A DNA stretch of 64,000 nucleotides from Trichomonas tenax (lineage: Eukaryota > Parabasalia > Trichomonadida > Trichomonadidae): the NCBI GenBank assembly GCA_023091735.1, contig JALKBU010000018.1, positions 62,001-126,000 of the forward strand. Reading direction: 5' to 3'. The translations under genes and the position numbers were made by a program. This document shows positions 9,607-20,540 of the stretch, piece by piece. Below the pieces are notes generated by a model, which searched no databases, was not told the origin of the DNA, and saw only the letters and a list, made by a program, of their open reading frames with translations. The first letter of the stretch is position 1. Every line of letters begins with the position of its first letter.

Positions 9607-10974
9607 ATGTTCCATAAACCAAAACTGGGTGAAAGAAAAGTTCTCGGTTATGGACAAAACCATTACTCCATACAGCCTTTTAAGGTTTTACCGGAATATG
9701 ATCTCAAAAATCCAGATTTAATGCTTGAAGATGAATTTATTGAAGTTCCACAAGTGCAAAACATGCCATATAATGGGAGCTCTAAGCTTATTGTCCACAA
9801 AGTCAGGGTCAATGAGTTCCTTTCTAACATAGCAATGGATTTATTTGTCACAATGAGGGAAATAATCGATAGAAACTGCATTCCATTTCCAGATAATATA
9901 TGTGTAGGGCAAAAGCTTATTGCTCCTAAAATGAAACACAGTCCACATGATTATAGATTTCGACTTTTTTCAATTTCAATAACAATTCGTGAATTTAAGC
10001 TTCAAAGGGCAAGTGATTCTATATGCATAGTCTATCAAAGCGATAATGACAGCCAATTTTTAGTATCTTTCAATATTGTTAAAGAACATTTACAAAAAAA
10101 TGTTTATTTTGAAACAAATGATTCAGAACTATCATCAATTATATCAAAGTATGCACCACAGCATATATACACAATTAAACTTCGAAATGAAAAAATAATT
10201 CAATTATTGCAAGATTCAAGTGTTGATATCACAGAAGAAGAGCTAAATTTATATCAAAATGGTTCTCAGTTCCTTGAAATGTTTAATATATCCGTTTATC
10301 TTGATCCTAATGCATCAGAATTTTATATTCGAGAGTATCAAATTGCATGCGATCTCAAAAATAGTTTTATCACTATTGTTTCATTATGGAATATGCTGGA
10401 AGATGGATATAGAAATAAAATGATAGATGATTATGCAAGCTTTGTAGCTAATGGATGTAATTTTGAACAACTTGAAGATTACTTCAAAAGATTAATTAAA
10501 ATGACAGCAGTGATTAATGGAAAAACAATTTGCCGCGAATTAATGAGAATTGTTTCTCTTGTTCCAAGATTACTTAATGATGTGCAAATAAGAAACTTAA
10601 ATGATGATTGGAGGAATATTAGAAGTTTCAGGAAAACACAAATGGAAGAAGTGCAATCGATGTTTAAGCGTAATGTTTACGAATCTTCATACTCCGATCT
10701 TTTACAAAATTCAAAAGTAATCAGCGATGAAACAGCAAATTTGAACATGAAATCAAAGAAGACAACATACAAATACATGCATAATCAATCCAGCGCCGCA
10801 ATGAATATCGACACAACGCTTTTGTTAATGCATATTTCAGATACTATTATAAACAATAGTCAAAGTCGTCCAAGTATTACAACAACATACACCAAAAAGC
10901 CTACAAAGAAGGCTTCTGGACCAGTCAAACCTTCAAATAGTAAACAAATAACAAAACCACAAAATAGGCCATGA
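9607..10974 (+). CDS. LysM-like domain protein of unknown function
   Basis: 455 residues, no signal peptide or membrane segment. Residues ~58-108 resemble a LysM motif: KLIVHKVRVNEFLSNIAMDL followed by an asparagine-containing loop and ICVGQKLIAPK, in the positions of the H-x-V...IA...N...GQ-x-L-x-I-P pattern. In eukaryotes such intracellular LysM units occur in OXR1/TLDc-type proteins, often with a GRAM/PH-like region after it; residues ~110-170 could be such a fold (FRLFSISITIREFKLQRASD), but no TLDc domain is present. The middle is helical and the last ~60 residues are basic and low-complexity. The role is unknown. ATG at 9607 follows a pyrimidine-rich stretch. Real gene with good confidence; domain call moderate. 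Confidence 0.7.
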   Translation: MFHKPKLGERKVLGYGQNHYSIQPFKVLPEYDLKNPDLMLEDEFIEVPQVQNMPYNGSSKLIVHKVRVNEFLSNIAMDLFVTMREIIDRNCIPFPDNICVGQKLIAPKMKHSPHDYRFRLFSISITIREFKLQRASDSICIVYQSDNDSQFLVSFNIVKEHLQKNVYFETNDSELSSIISKYAPQHIYTIKLRNEKIIQLLQDSSVDITEEELNLYQNGSQFLEMFNISVYLDPNASEFYIREYQIACDLKNSFITIVSLWNMLEDGYRNKMIDDYASFVANGCNFEQLEDYFKRLIKMTAVINGKTICRELMRIVSLVPRLLNDVQIRNLNDDWRNIRSFRKTQMEEVQSMFKRNVYESSYSDLLQNSKVISDETANLNMKSKKTTYKYMHNQSSAAMNIDTTLLLMHISDTIINNSQSRPSITTTYTKKPTKKASGPVKPSNSKQITKPQNRP

Positions 10975-11800
10975 ATTTTGAACGAAAGAGAAATCAAAAT
11001 TCATCATAGCTTTTCTAATGAGTCATAAATGAATGCTATCTGCTGAACCATTTTCAAACAGAATTAACATCACATGTTTGAGCATTACTCAGTTTTGCCA
11101 TATTTAATTTGAATGGGAAATATTTCATTGATAAAGGATCTATAGAATGTGCATTTGCACTTTTAGATTCACCTGTAATAGATGCTTCAATCAAAACAAG
11201 CAATTATGCTTTTCTCACCAAAAACATTTCTGTCTTTATGGTCAACGATGTTTCTAATGTTCTCTCTATGAGTTGATATACAATTATTTCATGATGATCT
11301 TGGTAATTTAGCTCAATAAGAGGAACGAGCTCATCATCGTAGAACGTGTGGAACATTAATGGTTTCCTTCAACAATAACGAAGTGATATTTCTTTATTAT
11401 TCAAATTTTCTATCAATTTTCACGATTTTCTTTTTTTGTGAACATTTTGATGCACTCATCTCAATTTTCAAAAACATCCTTTAACACACTAACAATTGAA
11501 TAACTGTGGTTCATAGATCCAAAACTTAAACAATTATCAGTAATTTGCCAAATAGAGATTCAACAAATGAGTGATTTTGGAATTTGATCTATCCAAAAGC
11601 TTTCTTATATAGGATTGAATATATATTAGTTGTTTTATAAAAGAATCTTAAGATTTCCTAATAAAAAATTTCTGAAATCTGTTCTCTCTAATTTTTGATA
11701 TTTCATGTTCTTCCTCAAGGTTTCAAAACAAACTATATAACTTAAGTTGAATTTAGATATAGATAGTTTAATAATAAACACATTTATTTTACAAAATGAC
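10975..11800. other. Convergent spacer with relics of a surface-protein gene
   Basis: Open stretches at 11082-11276 and 11359-11490 on the plus strand look like broken coding sequence (listed separately). The rest is A+T-rich with no supported feature. Confidence 0.4.
11082..11490 (+). pseudogene. Possible beta-helix surface-protein fragments
   Basis: A 64-codon open stretch (11082-11276) contains KYFIDKGSIECAFALLDSP and later FLTKNISVFMVNDVSN, which has the short strand-turn-strand rhythm of right-handed beta-helix surface proteins. A second open stretch begins at an ATG at about 11359 (MVSFNNNEVIFLYYSN). Both lack a complete frame, start or anchor. They may be remnants of the same family as the broken gene at 16089-17040, but the similarity is only in style. 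Confidence 0.27.
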
Positions 11801-14026
11801 TCAACTTCTGAAAATCGCACCAACTTTCTTATGTGAGCCAGTTAACTCTGATGACAATGTTCTCGCCGATGTAGTGATATTGTCCATGATGAGTCTCGCT
11901 GTTTCTTTGGGAGTGAACTCGCTGGGTGCTATTTCACATATAGAATTCACCATCTGCAAGATAACGGCATCGAGATCATCCAAAGGATTCGTTTTCGCTC
12001 TTCTTACTTCACCTGGTTCTTGAACACCTTCATTATCATCGTATTCGATCTTCTCGTACACAGCAAGTCTCTGTGTAACATTCTGCACGTTCTTCTTCTT
12101 TTTAACAGTCACGAGTGTTGCTTTAGTTTCTGCTGTCGCCGTATCTTTGTTGATGTTTAATCTCGTCTGTTCTTTACGTGGAAAACCAACGTTTTTAAGT
12201 GTTGATATATTGCAGAGATTATCATAATACATACAGAACTTTTCAACAGATGACAAACCGATGCCATCAGCTCCGATTTCTTCTAAATTGGAATTGTTTT
12301 TCGCTAAGTTAATCAGAATTTCCATTCCTTTATCTCCTATTGGAGCATTCGTCACATTGATACTGCGAACAGTCGGAATCTGCGCTAAACTTGAAAGGAA
12401 AGCTAAATATTCGTTTGGTGATTTCACATCTTTGTTTGCTGAAATATCAACACCTGTTAATATTCCTTCTTTCATTAATGACAAGATTGCAGGCAAAACA
12501 ACGCCAAGAACTTCTCTCATGCAGTTCGCAAGTGAAAGGAACTGAAGAATTGGTTTCTGCGTTTCCAAAAACTTCAAGAAATGAGGAACACACTTTGGAG
12601 TGAGTGGATTTCCATCAATGATTAAATCATTGATAACTGGAGCGATTTCAACATCAGTTAATGAAGAGAACAAATACTCTAAATTTGTATCTTGTAAAGA
12701 AGGAAGTTCCAACATTGTCGGACGTGCATTTTTACGTGCACTCAATGACATAATTAAAGATTTGAAGAATTCCGGTGAAATAGCGCTGTTCGATAAATTG
12801 ATGTATGTAAGATTCGGTGCAACATCAGTAGAAAGAGAGTTTTTAAGTGTTGCGTGATCAATAATGAGATGTGTGAATGTTTTCGCGCCATTAAACAAAG
12901 TTGTGACGAAATCTGAAAGATCATCTTTGATACTCGAAATTTGGATGTTTGTAAGTGCTCTGTTCTTTGTGATTGTTTGGCAGAGAAGTCTGACAGGGAA
13001 TTGCTTCAAGTTGATGCTGTCTATGACGAATGTCGCGAGTTTCATGAAACAAGGGAATTTTTGAATCGATCCTAAGATTTCTGTCCATTCTTGGATGCCG
13101 AGATTGCAATTGATCAATGAAATAGCCTTCAGACGACCGTTAAATTTGTAAAGGCACTTGAAAAACCTTGAAACGACAGATGGATGACAATTATTAAATG
13201 CGACTGCGGAAATTTGCGTTTCTTCACGAGATGTAAGATCTATGTCAATTTCTAAAGGATTGTTATAACCTTCAAAGTAAATATTGCAAATAGAGAAAGA
13301 TTCGAGGAATATCTTTTGAATAACTTTATCAACTTTCTCCTCTGCATAGCCCTTCAAAACAAGCGTCCTAATGTCTGAATCCCAGGCAATAGCGTGAGCA
13401 ATAGCTTCGGCTGCATTGCCGGAATAGAAATTTTTATCGATTGAAAGCGTTCCTGCGTGTTGCTGGTCCCAATCCTTGTACTGTGCAGTGTGCGACTGCG
13501 GGAATGGTGTCTTATAGTAGTGAGAAATCGTGATTAATCGTGTTTGAAGTGCTTGAACGGGTCTGACTGGGCATTTTTGATAAACAAGAGCATTTGCGGG
13601 TGTTGATTCGACTTTCAGTGCACTGGCGTTCGGAACATTGTAATAATTGCACGCGTGTTGCATCAGCAAAATTGTTCCAATGTTAAGTGCGTTTTCTGTA
13701 CGGAAAACGACTTCTTTCATGCCGTATGATATGATTAATGTATCAGGTTCGATGTAAGCGACTTTATTCAGATCGTAAACTGTGAAATTTCGTGATAATT
13801 CAACGCCAGCGAACTTATTCTTAAACACGTAGACAGCAGCTGTCGTAATGAACATAACTCTCGGATCTTTTCCACCAGTTGACTTTAAAGTTTCAACTTC
13901 AGTTCCAACAATCACCTGTTCTGCAATTCCCCAGAACTTTTTGATGTAGACACCCATCTTGTCCTTGGGAATTGTGATGATTGACAATGGTGGACGTTTT
14001 TTGTCTTTTTTCGCTTGTTCCGCCAT
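11801..14026 (-). CDS. PH-like plus leucine-rich-repeat protein, CARMIL-like
   Basis: 741 residues. The N-terminal ~130 residues fit a PH-like domain (VMFITTAAVYVFKNKF, then a strand-rich stretch and a helix LNIGTILLMQHACNYYN). Residues ~190-640 are RNase-inhibitor-type leucine-rich repeats, e.g. LQFLSLANC, VRSINVTNAPIGDKGMEILI and NLEEIGADGIGLSS. This order (PH, linker, LRR, helical tail) is that of CARMIL/LRRC16 proteins, which regulate actin capping protein at the leading edge. The last ~90 residues are charged then helical, but no clear capping-protein-interaction motif is visible, so the actin role is an inference. ATG at 14026; a TTTACATGAC motif lies about 52 bases upstream. It shares a 536-bp divergent spacer with the next gene. 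Confidence 0.72.
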   Translation of the reverse strand: MAEQAKKDKKRPPLSIITIPKDKMGVYIKKFWGIAEQVIVGTEVETLKSTGGKDPRVMFITTAAVYVFKNKFAGVELSRNFTVYDLNKVAYIEPDTLIISYGMKEVVFRTENALNIGTILLMQHACNYYNVPNASALKVESTPANALVYQKCPVRPVQALQTRLITISHYYKTPFPQSHTAQYKDWDQQHAGTLSIDKNFYSGNAAEAIAHAIAWDSDIRTLVLKGYAEEKVDKVIQKIFLESFSICNIYFEGYNNPLEIDIDLTSREETQISAVAFNNCHPSVVSRFFKCLYKFNGRLKAISLINCNLGIQEWTEILGSIQKFPCFMKLATFVIDSINLKQFPVRLLCQTITKNRALTNIQISSIKDDLSDFVTTLFNGAKTFTHLIIDHATLKNSLSTDVAPNLTYINLSNSAISPEFFKSLIMSLSARKNARPTMLELPSLQDTNLEYLFSSLTDVEIAPVINDLIIDGNPLTPKCVPHFLKFLETQKPILQFLSLANCMREVLGVVLPAILSLMKEGILTGVDISANKDVKSPNEYLAFLSSLAQIPTVRSINVTNAPIGDKGMEILINLAKNNSNLEEIGADGIGLSSVEKFCMYYDNLCNISTLKNVGFPRKEQTRLNINKDTATAETKATLVTVKKKKNVQNVTQRLAVYEKIEYDDNEGVQEPGEVRRAKTNPLDDLDAVILQMVNSICEIAPSEFTPKETARLIMDNITTSARTLSSELTGSHKKVGAIFRS

Positions 14027-14562
14027 TCTTTAATGCTTTTTATAATAAGGTTAATAATCAAAATCTGACCTCAAACATTTACATGACAAAATTTGTTTTT
14101 ATTATTCCATTAGATATGAATCTTCATGTATATTCTATTTTTTGTAATAAAATTCCTCAAATATTATAAATTGATAGATCAATTTCTTGATTTATAATCA
14201 ACTATTTGCCATTAATCAATATACTAAATAGCTTTGACATGCTAATATAATGAATCAATATACTATATGGAAAGCATGTTCACAAGCCTTGACATGCTAA
14301 TATGAATGATAAAAATTTCATATCGGAAATTCAAATCTAAAATCAGCTTGATACCATTTTTATATCCATTAGAACTATTTGATTTAAAATAAAACAATTA
14401 TATGGTCTATATATTTGAAGATAGCTTGTTCTTTCATATTGCTATATGATTTACATGTCAAGAATATATTTACACGACAAAATTTAAATTTATCAATATG
14501 ATATTGTTGTGTATTTTATATTGCTATCATGAGTATGCTGTAGTTTTAAAGCCAAATTTTCA
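14027..14562. promoter_or_regulatory. Divergent intergenic region with direct repeats
   Basis: Separates the minus-strand LRR gene from the plus-strand gene at 14563, so it should hold both promoters. TTGACATGCTAATAT occurs at 14234-14248 and again at 14289-14303, each preceded by a copy of AATCAATATACTA. TTTACATG/TTTACACG motifs occur at 14078, 14450 and 14469, that is about 50 to 115 bases from the two ATGs. Confidence 0.45.
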
Positions 14563-15867
14563 ATGAAGTCATTTAATCAATATTCGGGATTTGAAACAAA
14601 GAAAAGAGAGAAAACAGAGGAAGAGGACGAAGATGAGTACTTGGCTGCTCTATGCTCATATAAGCAAATCGTGATTTCGCCTGATTATTTACGAATTTGT
14701 TTGGAAAAATTGGAAAATAAAGACTCTCAAGAGCTAATACAAGCAATATCATATATATCGAAGTACAGTACATCGTGTGCTAAGGATTTATTCTCAAAAA
14801 TCACCCAAAATCAACTCGAATTTATATATTCTTTTCTTAATGACGAAAATTATCAAATACACATTCTGAAATTAACTAGATCCCTCCTTAAGTATACAAG
14901 TTTTAGCTTATCGAATAATCATTTACTTGATATATCACAACTATTAAATAAATACACGAATGTTGTGTTTGACATATATATTTTATATTGCAATCCATCA
15001 GAAAACCAAATTACATTCCTTCAGAACAATCTCTTTGATCCTTTGTTTAATATAATTTTAGAACCAACCAAAACAAAGCATAAACTATTAAAACTGCTGC
15101 TATTGATATATCAAAGCCCTTCTGAGCAATACACGCATCTACTAGAATCAAAATTTGATTTTCTTGAACCAATCTTTTCAAGTGATGGAATGGATCCAAA
15201 ATCAATAGCAATTGCTTTAAAAATATATGGACACTCACTTGCTTGGTCAAAAAGACCACTTGAACGCATCAATTCATTAATAGAAATTTGTTTCAAATTA
15301 TTTGAACTTGATGATGAAAAAGTCAGCTTTAGATGTTTGATTTTCCTTGAAAACATTGCAAAACATTGTCCAAATTACCTAATAGATTGTTTATCAAATC
15401 TTTTTACATTATATATTAACTATCATGAGAATGTTCGATTCATTAATTCAATATTTAGAATTCTTTTATTTTCAATCGAATCTGATGACTTAATTATGCC
15501 AATAATTAATGTGTTTTATTCTGAAGACTCTGTTGAAAGCTTGTTTGATGTCCAGTATGAGTCAAAGATATCACTCATCAAGTTTAATTCTCTGTTGATA
15601 GGAAGAACACCAGAACAATATCTTCCCGTTGTGCTTAACAATTTTATTTTCGATCAAATTATGAGTGTAATCACTTCTGATCCATCTGGTGAATTCTGCA
15701 ATATTTTCATTCAAAGCATTGCATACATTACTAACTCTTTCGGAGCTAGTTCGATCATAAATGAAATCTTGAAAATGCTCGATGACGCAGACTTTTTGCA
15801 GCTATTATCAGAAAGTGAAAATGAACTTGCAGAAATGGTTCTCAAAGCAATCTCTAATTCATCATAA
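14563..15867 (+). CDS. Helical-repeat (importin-alpha/ARM-like) protein
   Basis: 434 residues. A charged N-terminus (KKREKTEEEDEDEYLAAL) is followed by ~370 residues of regularly spaced leucine-rich helices with the spacing of armadillo or HEAT repeats. The basic-acidic N-terminus followed by ARM-like helices recalls divergent importin-alpha proteins of trichomonads (the IBB region plus ARM array), but the tryptophan-asparagine ladder that binds nuclear localisation signals is not evident. A nuclear transport role is therefore only a possibility. The start ATG is the first in frame, 94 to 113 bases downstream of TTTACATG/TTTACACGAC motifs. Confidence 0.62.
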   Translation: MKSFNQYSGFETKKREKTEEEDEDEYLAALCSYKQIVISPDYLRICLEKLENKDSQELIQAISYISKYSTSCAKDLFSKITQNQLEFIYSFLNDENYQIHILKLTRSLLKYTSFSLSNNHLLDISQLLNKYTNVVFDIYILYCNPSENQITFLQNNLFDPLFNIILEPTKTKHKLLKLLLLIYQSPSEQYTHLLESKFDFLEPIFSSDGMDPKSIAIALKIYGHSLAWSKRPLERINSLIEICFKLFELDDEKVSFRCLIFLENIAKHCPNYLIDCLSNLFTLYINYHENVRFINSIFRILLFSIESDDLIMPIINVFYSEDSVESLFDVQYESKISLIKFNSLLIGRTPEQYLPVVLNNFIFDQIMSVITSDPSGEFCNIFIQSIAYITNSFGASSIINEILKMLDDADFLQLLSESENELAEMVLKAISNSS

Positions 15868-16088
15868 TGTTTGCATTAAGGTCTTTAGTTCACATAGAAA
15901 TGCGATTTAATATTTATTTTATGTGGTTTTAGAATTTAATAAGGAAATGTTGCCATAATAATGCCTGAGCATTATACACTTTGCCAGTCTTGATTTTGTG
16001 TTCAATTAGAATGTATGTATCAAATATATACATTAGCTTACATAAAACAGTAAAGCACATTGCTGGTGTTCTAATGGTAATATAGATA

Positions 16089-17040
16089 TGTCTTGAAAAG
16101 CCTCCTGTTGGAATTTCAGGTGGAACTCAGAAGGTTATGATCGAGAACTCAATGTTTCAAGAGAATACTAATACAAAAACACCCGGAGGAGCTGCAATTT
16201 TAGATGTACATGATGCTGTTCTTTTAATAACATGTTACAAAAAGTGCACTGTTTCCACCGAGAGTCGCATGCACTGACGATAATTCTGTATGCATGAACG
16301 CCGACATCATGAATTCAATATCGAACTGTAAAACATCGATGTTTGGTATATCTTGGGGAACTTTGATCGTGAAATATCTGAATAGTACCAACAATAGATG
16401 CATCAAGTCATCCGGTGGTGGCTTTGCTAACTTAAAGAACCGAGATTCAGACATCTCTTATAACAATTTATGCGACAATGAACAATCGAAACAATATATG
16501 TCACATTTTGGTGGTCATGCAACTCTCAAATTGATTGTTTCCAATACAAACTTTATCAACAACTTTAAGAAAGCTGATGCTGGTGGAATTTTTTTTTCAT
16601 ATTATAGGAGTCCTGTTTATATGAATAACTGCACTTTCCTACATAACATAAATAGCGCTCTTTTCCTGTGTAACGACCCCGGTGGTGTCTTTATTTGCGA
16701 AGATTGCTTCTTTGATGCGAATCATACATCAACTGGTGGAACCTCTGCCAAATTCATCAATACTAGAGAAGTTTCTTATAAACGAAATGTCATTTTATGA
16801 GTGCGTTGATGTTTTCCCAACAGATCTCGAAGCTTATGATAAGTTGAACAAACCGCCATTAAAATTGGGATTGTCATTGGTCGGTGCTGCGGACTTTTAA
16901 TTCTTTATATTTTCATTAATCATCATCATAATAAATATATTTTATCAAAACTAAAGGCTGTGCGATATAAAATGGATATAAAAGGCATAAAGAAAAATGA
17001 TGCGATATCAAGAAAAAATCTATATATTAAATATATTTGA
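16089..17040 (+). pseudogene. Broken beta-helix surface protein with C-terminal membrane anchor
   Basis: Coding-like sequence is continuous over ~950 bases but changes frame at least three times. Segment one (16089-16276) reads KPPVGISGGTQKVMIENSMF; segment two (16294-16800, 168 codons) has repeated short beta-helix turns such as VSNTNFINNFKKADAGGIFF and VYMNNCTFLHN; segment three (16801-16860) continues in another frame; segment four (16861-17040) encodes a hydrophobic anchor (KIGIVIGRCCGLLILYIFI) and a short lysine-rich cytoplasmic tail ending in TGA. This is the layout of the large families of right-handed beta-helix surface proteins in trichomonads. The 5' end with signal peptide is missing. 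Clearly non-functional as it stands. Confidence 0.68.
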
Positions 17041-18947
17041 TATTTTATTCTCTTTGTACAGAAGGAGAACAAGAATGTTCGTATTATGTTTAAAGAAATA
17101 AGCACATGTAGTAATGCTCTTCTTTGATTTCGACCAAAAGCAACAAAATCAACTTTATTATCAATTATATGGGTGATTCTCTCTATGGATATCCTTGCAT
17201 AACCATATTGAAAAGTATATAAGGCTCATAACTGGATAAAAATGAAATTACATTTCTCAAATTATTGAATAATAGCTTAGATTTTGATCTGATTGAAAAA
17301 TTCGATATAATATAAATATTTATGATATATGGAATGGTTTTTTTGACACCTGTGAAGGTTCAAATTTTATTTCGCTAAAAACATGAAGCATTGATATAGC
17401 ATCAATTAGAAAACTGTAATTTAAGCTCAAATTAATTATTAACATTTTGATTATAAATTAGTTGATTGGATTATTTTTGAATAATAACCAATGGTGAAAA
17501 AATTGAGGTAAGATAACGTTTTTGTAAAGTATAAATTCATAGGGAACAAAGAAAAGTTCCATCTCAAACTCAAAAAATAGAAAAATAAATACTTGTATCA
17601 TGAATGAAAACAGAATTTAAAAGAATTTTATGGAAATCGTTGTTATTTTTGAATAATGTCGCAAACCGAGGTTTTGTTCAGTGGTAAACTATAAATTTGG
17701 TGCTATGAAGCAAATCTATAACTTTAATTATAGCTATAGGAAGGATTTCGAAACTTTAAATCTAATATTTTACAATTTTTTGATTTAATCAAACAAATTA
17801 TCAACAGAAATAGCAACTTATCACTTTACGAATACATTTGATATGAAGAAATATCTTATATTTCAATATATTTATTTGATAATTCTTATATTTCACTCAA
17901 AAACTACAAAATAAAATTGAAATCTCTGAGGTCAAAGCAATCTACGAGAAATAAAATATATAATTCAAAAGGTCTTCATTTCACAAATCGATAGTTAATG
18001 GCAAATTTATGATATTTGTGATTTTATATTCGAAATGTTCAAGCCATAAATGTTCACAGCTCCTTTTTTGTGGTCTGAGAAACAACATGAGACATACCAC
18101 TACAATTTAATTTGCGATAAAATGAATATTCAATTTTGATCTTCACGATAATTTCCTTCTGAGACCGCAAAAGTCAAAAATCCTACAAAAAGATGATTTT
18201 TATCGCATGAAAAGCAGTGTCAGGATCGCTATCGATATCAAATATTTTTTCATAAAATCTGAGGATGAAAACTTGAAAAAAGTGTTACCTTATTTGTCTT
18301 CAGCATGATTATATGCGTACGGAGCTGTGTAGATCATATTTGATCATATTTTATTAATTTGGTTAATCAAACCAGAAAAAACATGTTATTTTGATCAAAA
18401 TAGGCTATAAGAAGCCTATCTATAAATAAAACATTTGATAATCGAATGCAAATTGGTCAAATGAATACCATTAACTTTGGTTATATATGGTAAATTAAGG
18501 CATTTCATCAAATAAATATTCAAAATCTCACAAAATATTCAAAACTCTTGGAATATTTTCATCAAAATAGAAAAATGTTAAAAATCAAAATATTGAAAAT
18601 CCGAAAGGAAATCCTATATAGAGAATCGAAATAACATAAAATTGAGTGAAACTCATACTTCATTCAAAAGTGAACGAATACTTTCAAAGTCGTATTTTGA
18701 TATATTATAAGAATTTAATACAATAATATCACGATTATTTTCCCCTGAATTATTTCAAAAATGCATTTTATATTTTATCATATTTTCTTTAATAGCACAT
18801 TTTTCCATAATAAAAAATTTCTTTAGAAAAAAAATTATTTTGGAATAAAATATTTGACGGTTCCAAATTTTTTTATGTATTTTCTTTTGTTGTTTTTATT
18901 AATGGTGGAACTCTTAAAAACGGTTTGACATCATTTTCCCGATTATC
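17041..18947. other. Gene-free 1.9 kb A+T-rich region
   Basis: No coding frame is supported. One imperfect inverted repeat is seen: TTTTGTGGTCTGAGAA at 18066-18081 and TTCTGAGACCGCAAAA at 18157-18172 (14 of 16 paired), which could be a small non-autonomous element or a structured RNA. Confidence 0.4.
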
Positions 18948-19424
18948 ATGAAGAAGAAATTCACGAAAGACGAAGATATGTTGATCATCAGTCTTGTCAA
19001 TGAGTTGGGCCTTCATCACTGGAAGGAAATATCGCAGCGTCTTAAAAATAGGACTCCAAGACAGTGCCGTGAGAGATGGACACATTATTTATCTCCAAAT
19101 GTCGCGACTTCGCCTTGGACACCAGATGATGATCGAATTTTGGAGGAAAAGTATAATGAATTCGGTGGAAAATGGACTAAAATCAAAGAATTTTTGCCAA
19201 ATAAAACCACTGTTAATATCAAAAACAGATATTCGCTGTTAAAGAGAAAGAAAATGAAACAAAACGCGGAAATAATGCAATCAACTATCGCTCAAAATCC
19301 TGTCTTAATCAAACAACAACTTCCCAATTTTAATATTAGCTCTCTTCTCAATAACCAATCAAATATTCATATAGTTTATTATTACCCTCCGCCGCTTATT
19401 ACAAACTCTTATCCACAACAGTAG
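18948..19424 (+). CDS. R2R3 Myb-like DNA-binding protein
   Basis: 158 residues. Two Myb repeats fill residues ~4-100: the first with W25 and the ending RQCRERWTHYLSP, the second beginning SPWTPDDDRILEEKYNEFG with W75 and the ending NIKNRYSLLKRKKMK. The tryptophans, the recognition-helix residues and the basic end are kept, so DNA binding is expected. After the repeats comes a short Asn/Gln/Pro-rich tail of ~55 residues. Short R2R3 Myb proteins are expanded in trichomonads, where several bind promoter motifs of adhesion and iron-regulated genes. The ATG at 18948 starts six residues before the first repeat. Confidence 0.92.
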   Translation: MKKKFTKDEDMLIISLVNELGLHHWKEISQRLKNRTPRQCRERWTHYLSPNVATSPWTPDDDRILEEKYNEFGGKWTKIKEFLPNKTTVNIKNRYSLLKRKKMKQNAEIMQSTIAQNPVLIKQQLPNFNISSLLNNQSNIHIVYYYPPPLITNSYPQQ

Positions 19425-20216
19425 CCAGAATAATTTTTTATAGTTTTTGCCTTCTCCATTCTATGCGGAATTTTTTATAATTATATCTTTCTACTATTTG
19501 TATTATTGCGATAAAAACTCTCATGTATTAATCTCCCCAAGTCTGCCCTGTGCAGAAACAAATCGATCAATTTCTCCAAAAAATCGGTTTTAGACATTAT
19601 TTGCTGAATATTTTTACAATCCACACAGCGGCTTCATACAATATGTGGTCTAATTTCTGCATTTTTTGAAATTTATTTGCCAAAATTTTGATTGAGAACA
19701 CATATGGGTAATACTCATAACTCTGCATCAGAAACCGTTTCCTCATGAATTATATCAAAATCAATCCCATATTCAAACCACGAAATAAGAACGAATACAT
19801 GAATTATTCATTTAATCCTCTCACATTGATGCGTGCGATATCATATCCAATCATATTTCATTCACTTTACGACGATATGCCTGTATTGCAAGTGGAATAA
19901 CATTTTGCAGAAAACGCCATTATTTGTCATGTAAATATTTTTATTTCATGTAAATTGATTTTTGTCAAAATATTTGATCTCATCAATTGACCGATCACTC
20001 ATATGAGAGCTATATAGCCTATGAAGAACTTTATCGAATTTCATAGTTCTCCAAATCTATATCAAATATTGAAATTTCGAAATACAAATATGATTTATAA
20101 TCATTTAAGAACAGATAGATATTCTAGCAACTAAAAATATTTATGTTGGAAAATGGTTATTTCTAATGCTATGATAATTTTTGTATAAAATTTTTTAATA
20201 AACACTCTAATTCTAT
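19425..20216. other. A+T-rich convergent spacer
   Basis: No gene supported. GTCATGTAAA at 19926-19935 and TTCATGTAAA at 19946-19955 lie in tandem here, not next to any annotated start codon. Confidence 0.4.
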
Positions 20217-20540
20217 TCATGCGAAATACTTCTTGAGTAAGGTAAAAATTGCTGTTGTCTCAAAGAACACTGAAATCAAGATCAATGGCAAAAAATAATT
20301 CGAACTTCTAAGGAAAACAATCGATGCAAAAGAAATGACGAATGATTCGATACATAGCGATGTTCCAATAACAAACGTCGTTTTTGGATTATAATTGAAG
20401 CGATCAATAAGAAATCCAGTTAATGAACCAATGATAATGGACAGAAATACAACCGCGAAATAAAACAATGGAGTCGTCTTAGTAAGGCCAGAATTTGGCA
20501 TGGGCTCTAAAATAACATCATCCTCTTCCATCTCGCTCAT
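20217..20540 (-). CDS. Small three-helix membrane protein
   Basis: 107 residues. A short acidic cytosolic N-terminus (MSEMEEDDVILEP) is followed by three hydrophobic segments at roughly residues 26-47, 55-77 and 81-101, and a short basic C-terminus (KKYFA). No family motif is recognised. The gene is divergently paired with the coiled-coil gene at 20702, with only 161 bases between the two ATGs. Composition and hydrophobic periodicity argue that it is real; function unknown. Confidence 0.65.
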   Translation of the reverse strand: MSEMEEDDVILEPMPNSGLTKTTPLFYFAVVFLSIIIGSLTGFLIDRFNYNPKTTFVIGTSLCIESFVISFASIVFLRSSNYFLPLILISVFFETTAIFTLLKKYFA

